Assembly: GCF_024347375.1 (NCBI RefSeq)
Contig: NZ_AP025470.1
Coordinates: 3,617,935-3,681,934 of the forward strand
Source of the DNA: Vibrio coralliirubri
Lineage (GTDB): Bacteria > Pseudomonadota > Gammaproteobacteria > Enterobacterales > Vibrionaceae
Direction of reading: 5' to 3'
Length of the DNA: 64,000 nt
This document shows, one piece after another, positions 34,508-44,855 of this stretch. How positions within the stretch are numbered: position 1 is the first letter of the stretch; each line of letters begins with the position of its first letter. Under the pieces are notes generated by a model. The model saw only the letters and a list, made by a program, of their open reading frames with translations. It searched no databases and was not told the DNA's origin. The position numbers were made by a program, and so were the translations under genes.

Positions 34508-34792
34508 ATGAAAAGATACCTATTAGACATCAAAGCCGATGATAAGCCTGTACTACTAGAGCGTGTTCTTCGTGTTATCCGCCACCGTGGCTTCATTGTT
34601 AAGCAAGTTGCGGGCACTCAAAACCACGAAAGCAAAGTGGCGAGTGTTGAGATCATCGTAGACAGTGACCGTCCGATCTCTTTCTTGGTAAACCAAATCG
34701 AAAAGCTGTGGGATGTGCGTACCGTTGACGTTATCTCGATCAGCCGTAATGAACTGCCAAACAACAACTTACAACAAAAGATAAACGCATAA
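34508..34792 (+). CDS. ilvM: Acetolactate synthase II small subunit
   Basis: IlvM, the ACT-domain subunit that activates IlvG. 94 residues from MKRYLLDIKADDKPVLLERV. The start lies one base after the ilvG stop with GGAG inside the last ilvG codons, implying coupled translation and stoichiometric subunits. An alternative ATG at 34472 inside ilvG is rejected. Confidence 0.94.
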   Translation: MKRYLLDIKADDKPVLLERVLRVIRHRGFIVKQVAGTQNHESKVASVEIIVDSDRPISFLVNQIEKLWDVRTVDVISISRNELPNNNLQQKINA

Positions 34793-34804
34793 GGAACCGC
34801 AAAC

Positions 34805-35773
34805 ATGACAGCTAAAACAGCAGACTATATTTGGTTTAACGGTGAGATGGTTCCTTGGGCAGAGGCGAACGTTCACGTCCTGACTCACGCAATGCACTAC
34901 GGTACTTCTGTGTTTGAAGGTGTTCGTTGCTACAACACACCAAAGGGGCCGGTTATCTTCCGTCACCCTGAACATGCTAAGCGCCTAAAAGATTCAGCAA
35001 AAATCTACCGCTTCCCTATTCCTTACACTGAGGAAGAAATTATGGAAGCGACTCGCGAAACGCTACGCCAAAATAAGCTAGAGTCAGCGTACATCCGCCC
35101 TCTAGGTTTCGTAGGTAACGTTGGTTTGGGTGTCTGCCCACCAGAAAACACAGAGATGGAGCTGATCATCGCTGCTTTCCCTTGGGGTTCTTACCTAGGC
35201 GAAGAAGCGCTAGAAAATGGCGTTGATGCGATGATTTCTAGCTGGAACCGTGCTGCGCCAAACACGATCCCAACCGCAGCAAAAGCCGGTGGTAACTACC
35301 TATCTTCACTGTTAGTTGGTGGTGAAGCTCGTCGTCATGGTTACGATGAAGGCATCGCTCTGAGTGTTGATGGTTACCTTTCTGAAGGGGCTGGTGAGAA
35401 TATCTTTGTGGTACGTAACGGCGTGCTATCAACGCCACCAGCGACCAGCGCAATTCTGCCGGGTATCACTCGTGATTCGATCATGACACTAGCAAAAGAC
35501 ATGGGTTATGAGATCCGTGAAGAGAACATTGCTCGTGAAGCGCTATACCTTGCCGATGAAGTCTTCATGACAGGCACAGCTGCCGAGATCGTTCCGGTTC
35601 GCAGCGTAGACAAAATTACAGTAGGTGAAGGCAAACGCGGCCCTATCACTGAAAAAGTTCAAGCGGCTTACTTTGGTCTATTCAATGGAACCACTGAAGA
35701 TAAGTGGGGCTGGTTAGATTATGTTTACCCAGCAGACCAAACTTCAGAAAACCAAACGCAAACAGCTAAGTAA
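34805..35773 (+). CDS. ilvE: Branched-chain amino-acid aminotransferase
   Basis: Class IV PLP aminotransferase that gives the final step to Ile, Val and Leu. 322 residues; the PLP lysine is in TAAKAGGNYLSS (about 157-168), and the phosphate-binding loop TGTAAEIVPV is near 256-265. 12 bp after ilvM. Slightly longer than the E. coli enzyme (309) because of a polar C-terminal tail. Confidence 0.97.
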   Translation: MTAKTADYIWFNGEMVPWAEANVHVLTHAMHYGTSVFEGVRCYNTPKGPVIFRHPEHAKRLKDSAKIYRFPIPYTEEEIMEATRETLRQNKLESAYIRPLGFVGNVGLGVCPPENTEMELIIAAFPWGSYLGEEALENGVDAMISSWNRAAPNTIPTAAKAGGNYLSSLLVGGEARRHGYDEGIALSVDGYLSEGAGENIFVVRNGVLSTPPATSAILPGITRDSIMTLAKDMGYEIREENIAREALYLADEVFMTGTAAEIVPVRSVDKITVGEGKRGPITEKVQAAYFGLFNGTTEDKWGWLDYVYPADQTSENQTQTAK

Positions 35774-35806
35774 GCAACAGCCAAATATTTTATAAGGATT
35801 TAAGCA

Positions 35807-37648
35807 ATGCCAATCTATCGTTCAGCAACGACTACCCACGGACGCAACATGGCTGGTGCGCGCGCTTTATGGCGTGCAACTGGCGTTAAAGATGATGACT
35901 TCGGTAAGCCAATCATCGCAGTTGTAAACTCGTTCACTCAATTTGTACCAGGCCACGTTCACCTTAAAGACATGGGTCAACTGGTTGCGGGTGAAATCGA
36001 GAAAGCGGGCGGTATCGCTAAAGAGTTCAACACCATCGCAGTTGATGATGGTATCGCAATGGGTCACGGCGGCATGCTGTACTCACTGCCATCACGTGAG
36101 CTTATCGCAGATTCAGTAGAATACATGGTCAATGCGCACTGTGCAGATGCGATGGTGTGTATCTCTAACTGTGACAAAATCACTCCGGGAATGATGATGG
36201 CAGCAATGCGTCTTAACATCCCAGTGATCTTTGTGTCTGGTGGCCCAATGGAAGCGGGTAAAACCAAACTTTCAGATCAAATCATCAAGCTAGACCTTGT
36301 TGACGCGATGATTCAGGGTGCCGATCCAACCATTTCTGATGAGCAAAGTGAGCAAGTGGAGCGTTCTGCATGTCCAACATGTGGTTCATGTTCAGGTATG
36401 TTCACAGCGAACTCAATGAACTGTCTAACAGAAGCGCTTGGCCTATCTCAGCCAGGTAACGGTTCTATGCTAGCAACGCACGCAGACCGTGAAGAGCTGT
36501 TCATCAATGCCGGTAAACGTATCGTTGACCTAACTAAGCGTTACTACGAGCAAGATGACGAATCAGCACTGCCACGCAACATCGCTAACCGCGCAGCCTT
36601 TGATAATGCAATGGCGCTAGATATCGCGATGGGCGGTTCAAGTAACACAGTACTTCACCTTTTAGCGGCAGCTCAAGAAGGTGAGATTGATTTTGATATG
36701 GGTGATATCGACGAGATGTCTCGCCGCGTCCCACACTTATGTAAGGTTGCGCCTTCAACGCCTAAATACCACATGGAAGATGTTCACCGTGCTGGTGGTG
36801 TAATGGCTATCCTAGGTGAGCTTGATCGTGCAGGTCTATTGAACAACCAAACTCGCACCGTTCTTGGTCTAAGCATGCAAGAGCAACTTGCTCAATATGA
36901 CATCATGCAGACAGAAGACGAAGCCGTGCTTAAGTTCTTCCGCGCAGGCCCTGCTGGTATCCGTACTACCAAAGCTTTCTCACAAGATTGTCGTTGGGAT
37001 CGCCTTGATGATGACCGCGTCGATGGTTGTATTCGTACCAAAGAGAACGCATTCAGCCAAGAAGGTGGCCTAGCGGTACTTTCAGGTAACATCGCCGTTG
37101 ATGGTTGTATCGTTAAGACCGCGGGTGTTGATGAAGAAAACCTTAAGTTCCAAGGCCCTGCAATCGTATTCGAAAGCCAAGACACAGCAGTAGACGGTAT
37201 CTTAGCGGGTAAAGTAAAAGCAGGCGAAGTGGTTGTTATCCGTTACGAAGGTCCTAAAGGTGGTCCGGGCATGCAAGAAATGCTCTACCCAACCACTTAC
37301 CTAAAATCTATGGGTCTAGGTAAGTCTTGTGCTCTTCTAACTGACGGACGTTTCTCTGGTGGTACATCAGGTCTGTCTATCGGCCACGCTTCTCCAGAAG
37401 CAGCAAGTGGCGGTGTGATTGGTCTAGTGAACACGGGCGATATTATCACTATCGACATCCCTAGCCGCTCAATCACACTTGATGTGCCTGAAGCAGAGCT
37501 TGAAGCACGTCGTGTTAAGCAAGATGCACTAGGCTGGAAACCAGAAAACCGTCAGCGTGAAGTGTCTTTTGCACTGAAGGCTTACGCAAGCATGGCGACC
37601 AGTGCCGACAAAGGCGCAGTACGTGATAAGTCTAAACTTGAGGGCTAA
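35807..37648 (+). CDS. ilvD: Dihydroxy-acid dehydratase
   Basis: IlvD dehydrates dihydroxy acids to 2-keto acids in the Ile/Val pathway using an Fe-S cluster. 613 residues; cluster cysteines in [13 protein letters not shown] (Cys near 122) and [12 protein letters not shown] (near 195), and the C-terminal [20 protein letters not shown] signature. AAGGA precedes the ATG; two bases separate its stop from ilvA. Confidence 0.98.
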   Translation: MPIYRSATTTHGRNMAGARALWRATGVKDDDFGKPIIAVVNSFTQFVPGHVHLKDMGQLVAGEIEKAGGIAKEFNTIAVDDGIAMGHGGMLYSLPSRELIADSVEYMVNAHCADAMVCISNCDKITPGMMMAAMRLNIPVIFVSGGPMEAGKTKLSDQIIKLDLVDAMIQGADPTISDEQSEQVERSACPTCGSCSGMFTANSMNCLTEALGLSQPGNGSMLATHADREELFINAGKRIVDLTKRYYEQDDESALPRNIANRAAFDNAMALDIAMGGSSNTVLHLLAAAQEGEIDFDMGDIDEMSRRVPHLCKVAPSTPKYHMEDVHRAGGVMAILGELDRAGLLNNQTRTVLGLSMQEQLAQYDIMQTEDEAVLKFFRAGPAGIRTTKAFSQDCRWDRLDDDRVDGCIRTKENAFSQEGGLAVLSGNIAVDGCIVKTAGVDEENLKFQGPAIVFESQDTAVDGILAGKVKAGEVVVIRYEGPKGGPGMQEMLYPTTYLKSMGLGKSCALLTDGRFSGGTSGLSIGHASPEAASGGVIGLVNTGDIITIDIPSRSITLDVPEAELEARRVKQDALGWKPENRQREVSFALKAYASMATSADKGAVRDKSKLEG

Positions 37649-37650
37649 CT

Positions 37651-39195
37651 ATGAGTGATGACACCTCCAGTCCCCAGAAACAAACTGGCGCAGATTACCT
37701 GCGTCAGATCCTGAGAGCGCCGGTTTACGAAGCGGCAATCGTGACACCTCTACAGGATATGCCGCGTTTAAGCGCGCGTATTGGTAATCAGGTTCAGCTT
37801 AAGCGAGAAGACCGTCAGCCGGTGCACTCGTTCAAGCTACGCGGCGCCTACAACATGGTATCAAGCCTTTCTGAGCAGCAAAAAGCCGCGGGTGTGATTG
37901 CTGCATCGGCGGGTAATCATGCTCAAGGTATGGCGCTGTCTGGTTCTAAGTTGGGTATCCAAACTACGATTGTGATGCCAAAAACCACGCCAGACATAAA
38001 AGTTGATGCGGTACGTGGATTTGGCGGTAACGTTGTTTTGCACGGCAGCAACTTTGATGAAGCCAAGGCAGAGGCCGAGCGTCTTTCTGCTGAACATGGC
38101 TTTACCTTTGTGCCTCCTTTCGATCACCCACTGGTGATTGCAGGGCAAGGTACGATGGGTATGGAGATGCTGCAGCAGAATGGTCACATGGATTACATCT
38201 TTGTGCCGGTTGGCGGTGGTGGCTTGGCTGCTGGTGTAGCTGTGCTAGTTAAGCAACTGATGCCAGAGATTAAAGTCATTGCAGTAGAACCTGAAGATTC
38301 GTCTTGCTTAAAAGCGGCTCTCGATGCTGGTGAACCTGTGGTACTGGATCAGGTCAGCATGTTTGCTGATGGTGTTGCGGTTAAACGCATTGGCGAAGAG
38401 ACATTCCGCCTTTGCCAGCAATACATTGACGGTCACGTTGCAGTCTCTAGTGATGAGATCTGCTCTGCGGTGAAAGATATCTTTGAAGACACTCGTGCGA
38501 TTGCTGAACCTTCAGGAGCGCTTGCTCTGGCTGGCTTGAAGAAATTTGCTGAGCAGAACCAACTGCAAGACAAGCAATTGGCAACGGTACTGTCTGGTGC
38601 TAACACCAACTTCCACGGTCTACGTTATGTCTCCGAACGTTGTGAGCTGGGTGAGAAGCGAGAAGGTCTACTTGCGGTCACGATTCCAGAGCGACAAGGG
38701 GCATTCCTAGAGTTCTGTAATATCATTGGTGGTCGAGCGGTGACTGAGTTTAACTACCGCCACAACGACGAAAGCCTCGCGAATATCTTCGTTGGTGTAC
38801 GTCTACAAGGTGGCCAAGAAGAACTCGAACACATCATCAACGACCTACGCGAGGGCGGCTACCCAGTTGTCGACCTGTCTGATGACGAGATGGCAAAACT
38901 GCACATTCGCTACATGATTGGCGGTAAACCATCGAAACCTCTGAAAGAACGTCTATACAGCTTTGAGTTCCCAGAATACCCAGGTGCATTGATTAAATTC
39001 CTTGATACCTTAGGTACCCACTGGAATATCAGCCTGTTCAATTATCGTAACCACGGTGCCGACTACGGTCGTGTATTGTGTGGCTTTGAGCTTGATGATG
39101 ATGATTTGGCTCAGTTCTCGACACATCTACGAGAGCTTGGCTATCAGTGTAAAGATGAAACCGATAACCCTTCCTACAAGTTCTTCTTGTCTTAA
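37651..39195 (+). CDS. ilvA: Biosynthetic threonine deaminase
   Basis: IlvA converts threonine to 2-oxobutyrate, the committed step to isoleucine, and is feedback-inhibited by Ile. 514 residues, E. coli length; catalytic PLP lysine in HSFKLRGAYNM (Lys near 58), PLP-phosphate loop VGGGGLAAG (near 188-196), and two C-terminal ACT-like domains (about 330-415 and 425-510). Last gene of ilvGMEDA. Confidence 0.97.
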   Translation: MSDDTSSPQKQTGADYLRQILRAPVYEAAIVTPLQDMPRLSARIGNQVQLKREDRQPVHSFKLRGAYNMVSSLSEQQKAAGVIAASAGNHAQGMALSGSKLGIQTTIVMPKTTPDIKVDAVRGFGGNVVLHGSNFDEAKAEAERLSAEHGFTFVPPFDHPLVIAGQGTMGMEMLQQNGHMDYIFVPVGGGGLAAGVAVLVKQLMPEIKVIAVEPEDSSCLKAALDAGEPVVLDQVSMFADGVAVKRIGEETFRLCQQYIDGHVAVSSDEICSAVKDIFEDTRAIAEPSGALALAGLKKFAEQNQLQDKQLATVLSGANTNFHGLRYVSERCELGEKREGLLAVTIPERQGAFLEFCNIIGGRAVTEFNYRHNDESLANIFVGVRLQGGQEELEHIINDLREGGYPVVDLSDDEMAKLHIRYMIGGKPSKPLKERLYSFEFPEYPGALIKFLDTLGTHWNISLFNYRNHGADYGRVLCGFELDDDDLAQFSTHLRELGYQCKDETDNPSYKFFLS

Positions 39196-39212
39196 GAGTT
39201 AACGACCGGATC

Positions 39213-39244
39213 AAAAAAGAGCGAGTATTTACTCGCTCTTTTTA
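39213..39244 (+). terminator. Terminator of ilvGMEDA
   Basis: AAAAAAGAGCGAGTA-TT-TACTCGCTCTTTTTA after ilvA. Confidence 0.9.
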
Positions 39245-39295
39245 TTGGTGCTGATTCAGCTTAAGCTTGAAAAGGATCTTCTTGTAAACAGATCA

Positions 39296-40210
39296 TTAGA
39301 TCGCCTTGCGATGATCCAACCAATCTTGGTGAAGTTGCTCACTCGATCCTAAGTACTTCACCATCCATTCGATCAGTTTATGGTTATCGTCTTTTCGCCA
39401 CACCAAACAACAATGACTCTGCGGGCTCGGTTCCGGCAGTATTTTCTCCACCAGCAGGCCTTGTTCGATAATAGGCGCGGCAATGTGCCTCGGCATATAA
39501 CCCACCCCGACTCCATTTTTAAGGCACTCTATGGCGCTATACCAATTAGGTAACAACAGGCGTCTTTGACTTGAGTAGTGGCCTGTGTGTCGCTTAGGAA
39601 GCACGCTGGAGGTATCATCCAAACAGATCGCGGGATATTGACTGACAAAGGCTTCATTGAGGTTTTGCTCTCGCACGCACGGGTGGCTTGGCGACATCAC
39701 AAACGCCCAATCTAGGCGTCCCATATCTTTAACCTCAAAGTCGCCACCGACCGGTATCGCTGAGGTTGCGCCAATCACAATATCCGCCCGGCCCTGTGCA
39801 ATCGCCTCCCAAGAGCCATTAAACACCTCCATGTTGATCTGAAGCTCTGCAAACTCAAAGGTTTGGTAGAACTCTTCAATCATCGGCTTCATCTTGTCGA
39901 GCTTAACCACGTTATCGAGCGTTAGGCGCAAGGTTTTCTTCCAGCCACGCGCCGCTCGGCGAGTCTGGGCACTGACTTCTTCCATCTGCCTCAGTAACGC
40001 ACGTGCCTCTTCAATGAACAATTCACCTGCCGGTGTCAGCTCTACTTTTCTTGGTAAACGTCTGAAGAGTAGAACATCCAGTTCTTGCTCAACCTGTCTA
40101 ACACCGTAGCTGATCGCCGATGGTACTTTGTGCAATTGTTCTGCCGCCGCAGTAAAACTGCCTAAGCGAGCTACCGTATCGAGCATTTCTAAAGAGGATT
40201 TAGAGAACAT
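39296..40210 (-). CDS. punR: LysR-family regulator PunR
   Basis: 304 residues, very similar along its length to E. coli PunR (YdhB), which activates the purine nucleoside exporter/importer punC in response to adenosine-type nucleosides. N-terminal winged helix-turn-helix (residues 3-62, SFTAAAEQLHKVPSAISYGV), effector domain with IVIGATSAIPVGG at about 145-157. Divergent from punC with 163 bp between, the normal arrangement for a LysR activator and its target. Confidence 0.88.
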   Translation of the reverse strand: MFSKSSLEMLDTVARLGSFTAAAEQLHKVPSAISYGVRQVEQELDVLLFRRLPRKVELTPAGELFIEEARALLRQMEEVSAQTRRAARGWKKTLRLTLDNVVKLDKMKPMIEEFYQTFEFAELQINMEVFNGSWEAIAQGRADIVIGATSAIPVGGDFEVKDMGRLDWAFVMSPSHPCVREQNLNEAFVSQYPAICLDDTSSVLPKRHTGHYSSQRRLLLPNWYSAIECLKNGVGVGYMPRHIAAPIIEQGLLVEKILPEPSPQSHCCLVWRKDDNHKLIEWMVKYLGSSEQLHQDWLDHRKAI

Positions 40211-40216
40211 AAGCCT

Positions 40217-40336
40217 TCAAATTTTTTGATTGATAACCACATATTTTAGCGTTTTATTTTATCAGGTTCGAAAAATAGAATGTCAGCATAAATAAACAGG
40301 GGCTTTCACTTCTGTATATCAAACAATTTTTTTGAT
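40217..40336. promoter_or_regulatory. Candidate PunR operators in the punR-punC gap
   Basis: Two TCAAA/TTTGA inverted repeats are present: TCAAA-TTT-TTTGA at 40217-40229 beside the punR start and ATCAAA-N7-TTTGAT at 40318-40336 beside the punC start. LysR regulators bind interrupted AT-rich palindromes here. Promoter hexamers were not assigned. Confidence 0.35.
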
Positions 40337-40373
40337 GATAAAAACATCACTACCTTTAGCTTAATGGCATCTT

Positions 40374-41585
40374 ATGAATATTTCTAAATTTCAATTGGTC
40401 TACCTTGCAGTTCTTTCAATGCTTGGCTTTATTGCGACCGATATGTATCTTCCTGCATTTAAGGCAATGGAAGTTGATTTCGCAACCGGCCCAGAGCAAA
40501 TTGCTCTGTCTCTAACGGTATTCCTTGGCGGTATGGCAATGGGTCAGCTTCTTTGGGGCCTAGCGAGTGACAAATATGGTCACCGTAATACGTTGGCGGT
40601 TGGTCTTGTTATCTTTACTGCAGCTTCATTCGGCTTAGCATTCAGCACCGAGGTATGGCACCTACTGACACTACGCTTCATTCAAGCGATAGGTGTATGT
40701 GCTCCAGCGGTAATCTGGCAAGCAATGGTTATCAAGCGTTACTCACAAAGCAGTAGCCAGCAAATTTTTGCAACCATAATGCCTTTGGTCGCGTTATCTC
40801 CTGCATTAGCACCTCAGCTAGGTGTTTTACTGGCGGATAGCTTTGGCTGGCACAGCATCTTCATCACATTAACCTTGATGGGTGCACTGCTAGTGGCGAC
40901 AACAATGGCTCAACCAAAAGAAGCGCCTGAAGTAAAACAGACATCGATTAAGACAGACATCAAGATGTTGCTTAAATCAAAGCCTTACATGGGTAATGTT
41001 TTAATGTTTGCTTCGGCATCTGCAGCGTTCTTCGCTTACCTAACGGGTATGCCAGAGATCATGGCTCAACTAGGTTATGAAGCAAAAGACATCGGCCTAA
41101 GCTTCATCCCACAAACAATCGCGTTCATGGCAGGTGGTTACTTCGGTAAGCAAGCAGTGAAGAAATATGGCGATAGCGTTGTACTAAGAAACCTTATCGG
41201 TTTGTTCAGCGTAGCGGCGATGCTTATCTTTATCGCATCACAGTGGGAACTGACGTCAATCTGGCCTTTACTAGCACCTTTCTGTTTGATTGCTGTCGCA
41301 AACGGTGCACTTTACCCAATCGTAGTAAACCGCGCCCTATCAAGCGCTAAACAGAGCCCTGCGACAGCTGCTGGTCTACAAAACAGCCTGCAAATCAGCA
41401 TCAGTGGCCTATCAAGTGCATTGGTCGCGGCAATGGCTAGCCAAGCACTAAGTGCGACGGGTATTGCAGTTGTGATCTGTTTGGGTGCATTGTGGGTTGG
41501 CTATATTGTTTCGAACAAAGAACTTTCTGAACACTTCGCGACGCCAGACAACTCTCGAGTGGTCGCTGACGAGAAGCAAGACTAA
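40374..41585 (+). CDS. punC: Purine nucleoside MFS transporter PunC
   Basis: 403 residues, twelve predicted membrane segments, of the Bcr/CflA drug-resistance branch of the major facilitator superfamily, and closest to E. coli PunC (YdhC): LGFIATDMYLPAF at 17-29, ASDKYGHRNTLAVG as motif A, FATIMPLVALSPALAPQLG, SAAFFAYLTGMPEI. Expected to move purine nucleosides across the inner membrane, with PunR next door as regulator. Drug efflux is the main alternative. Confidence 0.87.
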   Translation: MNISKFQLVYLAVLSMLGFIATDMYLPAFKAMEVDFATGPEQIALSLTVFLGGMAMGQLLWGLASDKYGHRNTLAVGLVIFTAASFGLAFSTEVWHLLTLRFIQAIGVCAPAVIWQAMVIKRYSQSSSQQIFATIMPLVALSPALAPQLGVLLADSFGWHSIFITLTLMGALLVATTMAQPKEAPEVKQTSIKTDIKMLLKSKPYMGNVLMFASASAAFFAYLTGMPEIMAQLGYEAKDIGLSFIPQTIAFMAGGYFGKQAVKKYGDSVVLRNLIGLFSVAAMLIFIASQWELTSIWPLLAPFCLIAVANGALYPIVVNRALSSAKQSPATAAGLQNSLQISISGLSSALVAAMASQALSATGIAVVICLGALWVGYIVSNKELSEHFATPDNSRVVADEKQD

Positions 41586-41603
41586 TTTCTGGATTAACGA
41601 AAA

Positions 41604-41636
41604 CAAAAAAGAGCGAGATTACTCGCTCTTTTTTTA
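41604..41636. terminator. Bidirectional terminator between punC and the diguanylate cyclase gene
   Basis: AAAAAAGAGCGAG-ATTA-CTCGCTCTTTTTTT. Runs of A and T on both sides make it usable in both directions by the convergent genes. Confidence 0.9.
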
Positions 41637-41656
41637 TATCTAAATTTCACTTCTAC

Positions 41657-43333
41657 TTATTTTTCAGCAACGTCACCATCGACGACTTCTAACGCAGGCG
41701 CTTTATGACGGCTGTATTCATCATAGTTAACCACTCGGCTGCGGCCCATATCTTTCGCCATGTACAAAGCATTATCGGCCATCTTAACCAGAGACTCGGT
41801 ATCAGAGGCTGGCTTAGGATATGTGGCCACACCAATTGAAACTCCAAGCTGCCCTAGCGATAGGCCTTTGTGCTCAAGGTGCATTGAACGCACCGCATCA
41901 CACAAGGTTTGACCAAACTCCGTCGCTTCTTGCATTGAATAATGTGGAAGCAGTACCGCTAACTCCTCACCACCGAGTCGGCAAGCAATCTCGTCTTCGC
42001 TGACACTCTGTTTGAGTAGCGCACTGATCTCTTTCAATACGAAGTCACCCGCATCATGACCAAAGTTGTCATTGAAGCGTTTGAAGTGATCCAAATCGAG
42101 CATCAATAGCGATAATGGCTGCTCGCTGGTGGCCGAATTCATTGAGTGCTCTTCTAGTTTTTGTTCGAAGAAACGACGGTTGAATAAACCAGTCAGCGGA
42201 TCGCTTAATGCTTGTGAGCGAAGCTTCTCTTGCAGGCTCAGGTTAGCCAATGCCAAGCCTAAATGCTCGGAAACACTGAAAGCTAGTTGCTCAGTAATCG
42301 GGTCAATCTTGATGTCACCGACACCAAAATAAAGGTGCATGATGCCGATGGTGTTGCCGTGTGCCGTCAACGGAATACACAGGGTTTGGTTGTTTTCCAT
42401 CTCATGCATGTGACCACAGGTTAACGAGTGGAAATCATCATTCGATTGATGTGCACGGCCTTTACGCAGTGACCAGCACTCTTCTGGAGCAAAACTCGCG
42501 CTTCCCGGCCAAGTCTCTCCCCAATCGAGCTGAGTGATCAACTGGTTACGCGATGCGCGCATCAAAGAAACACTGCCGTTCACGTTACCAAGAATTCGCG
42601 GCAAGATATCCGACACGATCTGCTGTGCTTCCACCATGTTGTTACACGCTGCAAGCATATTTGCGAGGCGGTGCATCAACTCGATTTCGTGGGTTCGTTG
42701 GCGAATGCGTTCATCTTGCTTCTTCTGTTCTTCTTCCACTCGATGAACAATTTGGCGATTGCTTACGTAAGAGGTGCCGATCAAGAAGCTCAAACTCAGT
42801 AACACCATACCAACCAGAATCCCCATCAATTGGAAGTTCATCTGTTTCAGTTGATGCATTGGCGAAGAGATCACGATAACGAAATCTCGCCCGTTAACGC
42901 TCTCTTTCATTGAATAATAGATTCGGTCGATGGAGGTAACGGTACTAAAACGGACATCACTGCCAGTACCTTGTTGAAGGGCTTGCTTGAATTCGGGGCG
43001 GTTACCGTGATTTTCAACTCTAGCTAGTGCATGGTCTGAAAGATCCGTATCACCAATCACGACACCATCGGGACTGATCACTTGAATTCGGAGTCGAGTG
43101 TTGGCTTGCGTTAAGTCTCCGATGTAATCATCTACATCCATATCAGCCGTAAATAACTGACTATCTTCACGAATTTCATAGATAACGTCTGACATCAAAG
43201 AGACAAGATGATCACGCTCATTCTCAACAACCAGCTTTTCCAACGTTACATAAAAGCCATAGAGACCTATTAACATTGAAAAAGACAAAATAATGATCGG
43301 CAATGTTTGCCATTTCTTTTCAACCAATATCAC
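41657..43333 (-). CDS. Membrane diguanylate cyclase with GAF and GGDEF domains
   Basis: 558 residues. Membrane segments at about 12-31 and 168-190 flank a periplasmic Cache-like sensor; a short coiled coil (195-220) leads to a GAF domain (about 222-368, with CWSLRKGRAH and CGHMH) and a GGDEF domain (about 378-540). The active site is GGEEL (454-458), so cyclic-di-GMP synthesis is expected. The inhibitory I-site RxxD is missing (Val444 in place of Arg, Asp447 kept). The start is a GTG with a poor ribosome site, so the N-terminus is uncertain. The signal is unknown. Confidence 0.88.
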   Translation of the reverse strand: MILVEKKWQTLPIIILSFSMLIGLYGFYVTLEKLVVENERDHLVSLMSDVIYEIREDSQLFTADMDVDDYIGDLTQANTRLRIQVISPDGVVIGDTDLSDHALARVENHGNRPEFKQALQQGTGSDVRFSTVTSIDRIYYSMKESVNGRDFVIVISSPMHQLKQMNFQLMGILVGMVLLSLSFLIGTSYVSNRQIVHRVEEEQKKQDERIRQRTHEIELMHRLANMLAACNNMVEAQQIVSDILPRILGNVNGSVSLMRASRNQLITQLDWGETWPGSASFAPEECWSLRKGRAHQSNDDFHSLTCGHMHEMENNQTLCIPLTAHGNTIGIMHLYFGVGDIKIDPITEQLAFSVSEHLGLALANLSLQEKLRSQALSDPLTGLFNRRFFEQKLEEHSMNSATSEQPLSLLMLDLDHFKRFNDNFGHDAGDFVLKEISALLKQSVSEDEIACRLGGEELAVLLPHYSMQEATEFGQTLCDAVRSMHLEHKGLSLGQLGVSIGVATYPKPASDTESLVKMADNALYMAKDMGRSRVVNYDEYSRHKAPALEVVDGDVAEK

Positions 43334-43437
43334 CGTACATCAACCCATTTATACCGAACTACTGCCCGAATATTAACAATCTATTAAAAAAATACAATTG
43401 CCAAATTGATTATTTTGTTAGCAGTGAGTGACCGATA

Positions 43438-43473
43438 CAAAAAAGCCAGTAGCGATGCTACTGGCTTTCTTAA
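43438..43473 (-). terminator. Terminator after glmU
   Basis: AAGCCAGTAGC-GAT-GCTACTGGCTT with T-run on the minus strand, just beyond the glmU stop. It lies 105 bp upstream of the diguanylate cyclase start. Confidence 0.88.
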
Positions 43474-43496
43474 GAATATCTTTTGAACGTTAGAGA

Positions 43497-44855
43497 TTAT
43501 TTCTTAGTTGGACGTTTCCAATCAGCAATCTTACGTTCTTTCGCACGGCTGATAACCAGCTCATTTTCAGAAACATCGCGTGTTACTGTAGAGCCAGCTC
43601 CAACGGTAGCACCATTACCAATCGTAACAGGCGCTATTAATTGGCTATCTGAACCAACGAACACGTCATCGCCGATGATGGTCTTAAACTTATTCGCACC
43701 ATCATAATTACAAGTAATTGCACCCGCACCCACGTTTACGCGCTGACCAATTTCAGCATCACCTAGATACGTTAAGTGGTTCGCTTTAGAACCTTCACCA
43801 AGGCGAGTGTTCTTCACTTCGACAAAGTTACCAACGTGCGAGTTATTACGCATGTCAGCACCAGGACGTAGACGAGTAAAAGGACCAACCGTACAGTCTT
43901 CACCTACTGTTGCACCTTCGATCACGCTGTATGGACGAACAATGGTGTTGTCATCAATCTCACAGTCTTTCAATACACAACCAGTGCCGATAACCACGTT
44001 GTCGCCAATGCTTACGCTGCCTTCGATGATAACGTTAGTATCAATCTCAACGTCCATACCACATTGCAGTTCACCACGTAGATCGAAGCGGCTTGGGTCG
44101 CGTAGCATTACGCCTTGCTTCAATAACTTGTCTGCTTGCTCAGCTTGGTAAGCACGCTCTAGACGAGCCAGTTGAGAGCGGTCATTCACGCCTTCCACTT
44201 CAATAGGGCTTACTGGGTGTACAGCTTCAACCGCACGACCTTCGTCGTGAGCCGCTGCGATAACGTCAGTTAGGTAGTATTCACCCTGTGCGTTGTCGTT
44301 GCTTAGGCCAGACAACCAGCGCTTCAGATCGCCACCAGTCGCCACCATAACGCCAGTGTTGATCTCTTTGATAAGCTTCTGCTCATCCGTTGCATCTTTC
44401 TGTTCAACGATAGCCACAACAGGACCATTACGACGAATAATACGTCCGTAGCCCATTGGGTTGTCTAACACGACAGTAAGTAGCGCGATGCCACCGTTTG
44501 GTTGAGCGTCTAATAGGTTTTCAATGGTTTCAGGTGAGATCAGTGGAACATCACCGTATAGCACCAATACTTTTTCATCATCAGCGAAATGTGCAGATGC
44601 TTGATCCACAGCGTGACCTGTGCCGAGCTGCTCAGCTTGCAGTGCCCAGTTTACAGATTCTTCAGCTAGGGTAGCCTTCATCTGATCACCACCGTGTCCG
44701 TAAACCAGGTTGATGTTTTGGGCGCCTAGACCATTACAGGTATCGATAACATGTTTCACCATTGGCTTACCCGCAAGCGTGTGCAGAACCTTTGGCATGT
44801 TTGAATACATGCGAGTGCCTTTGCCCGCCGCGAGAATTACTGCGCTAAACTTCAT
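43497..44855 (-). CDS. glmU: Bifunctional UDP-N-acetylglucosamine pyrophosphorylase / glucosamine-1-P acetyltransferase
   Basis: GlmU makes UDP-GlcNAc for peptidoglycan and LPS. 452 residues: uridyltransferase Rossmann domain (1-227) with [11 protein letters not shown] and LYGDVPLI, and a left-handed beta-helix acetyltransferase domain (250-452) with [24 protein letters not shown] and [13 protein letters not shown]. The start at 44855 ([16 protein letters not shown]) fits the family; an upstream frame from 44927 is rejected. Downstream of atpC, as in E. coli. Confidence 0.97.
   Translation of the reverse strand: MKFSAVILAAGKGTRMYSNMPKVLHTLAGKPMVKHVIDTCNGLGAQNINLVYGHGGDQMKATLAEESVNWALQAEQLGTGHAVDQASAHFADDEKVLVLYGDVPLISPETIENLLDAQPNGGIALLTVVLDNPMGYGRIIRRNGPVVAIVEQKDATDEQKLIKEINTGVMVATGGDLKRWLSGLSNDNAQGEYYLTDVIAAAHDEGRAVEAVHPVSPIEVEGVNDRSQLARLERAYQAEQADKLLKQGVMLRDPSRFDLRGELQCGMDVEIDTNVIIEGSVSIGDNVVIGTGCVLKDCEIDDNTIVRPYSVIEGATVGEDCTVGPFTRLRPGADMRNNSHVGNFVEVKNTRLGEGSKANHLTYLGDAEIGQRVNVGAGAITCNYDGANKFKTIIGDDVFVGSDSQLIAPVTIGNGATVGAGSTVTRDVSENELVISRAKERKIADWKRPTKK

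Noticed and set aside
37861-38187. 108-codon minus-strand frame
   Set aside because: Antisense shadow inside ilvA.
42553-42879. 108-codon plus-strand frame
   Set aside because: Shadow of the diguanylate cyclase gene; no ribosome site and no recognisable protein.
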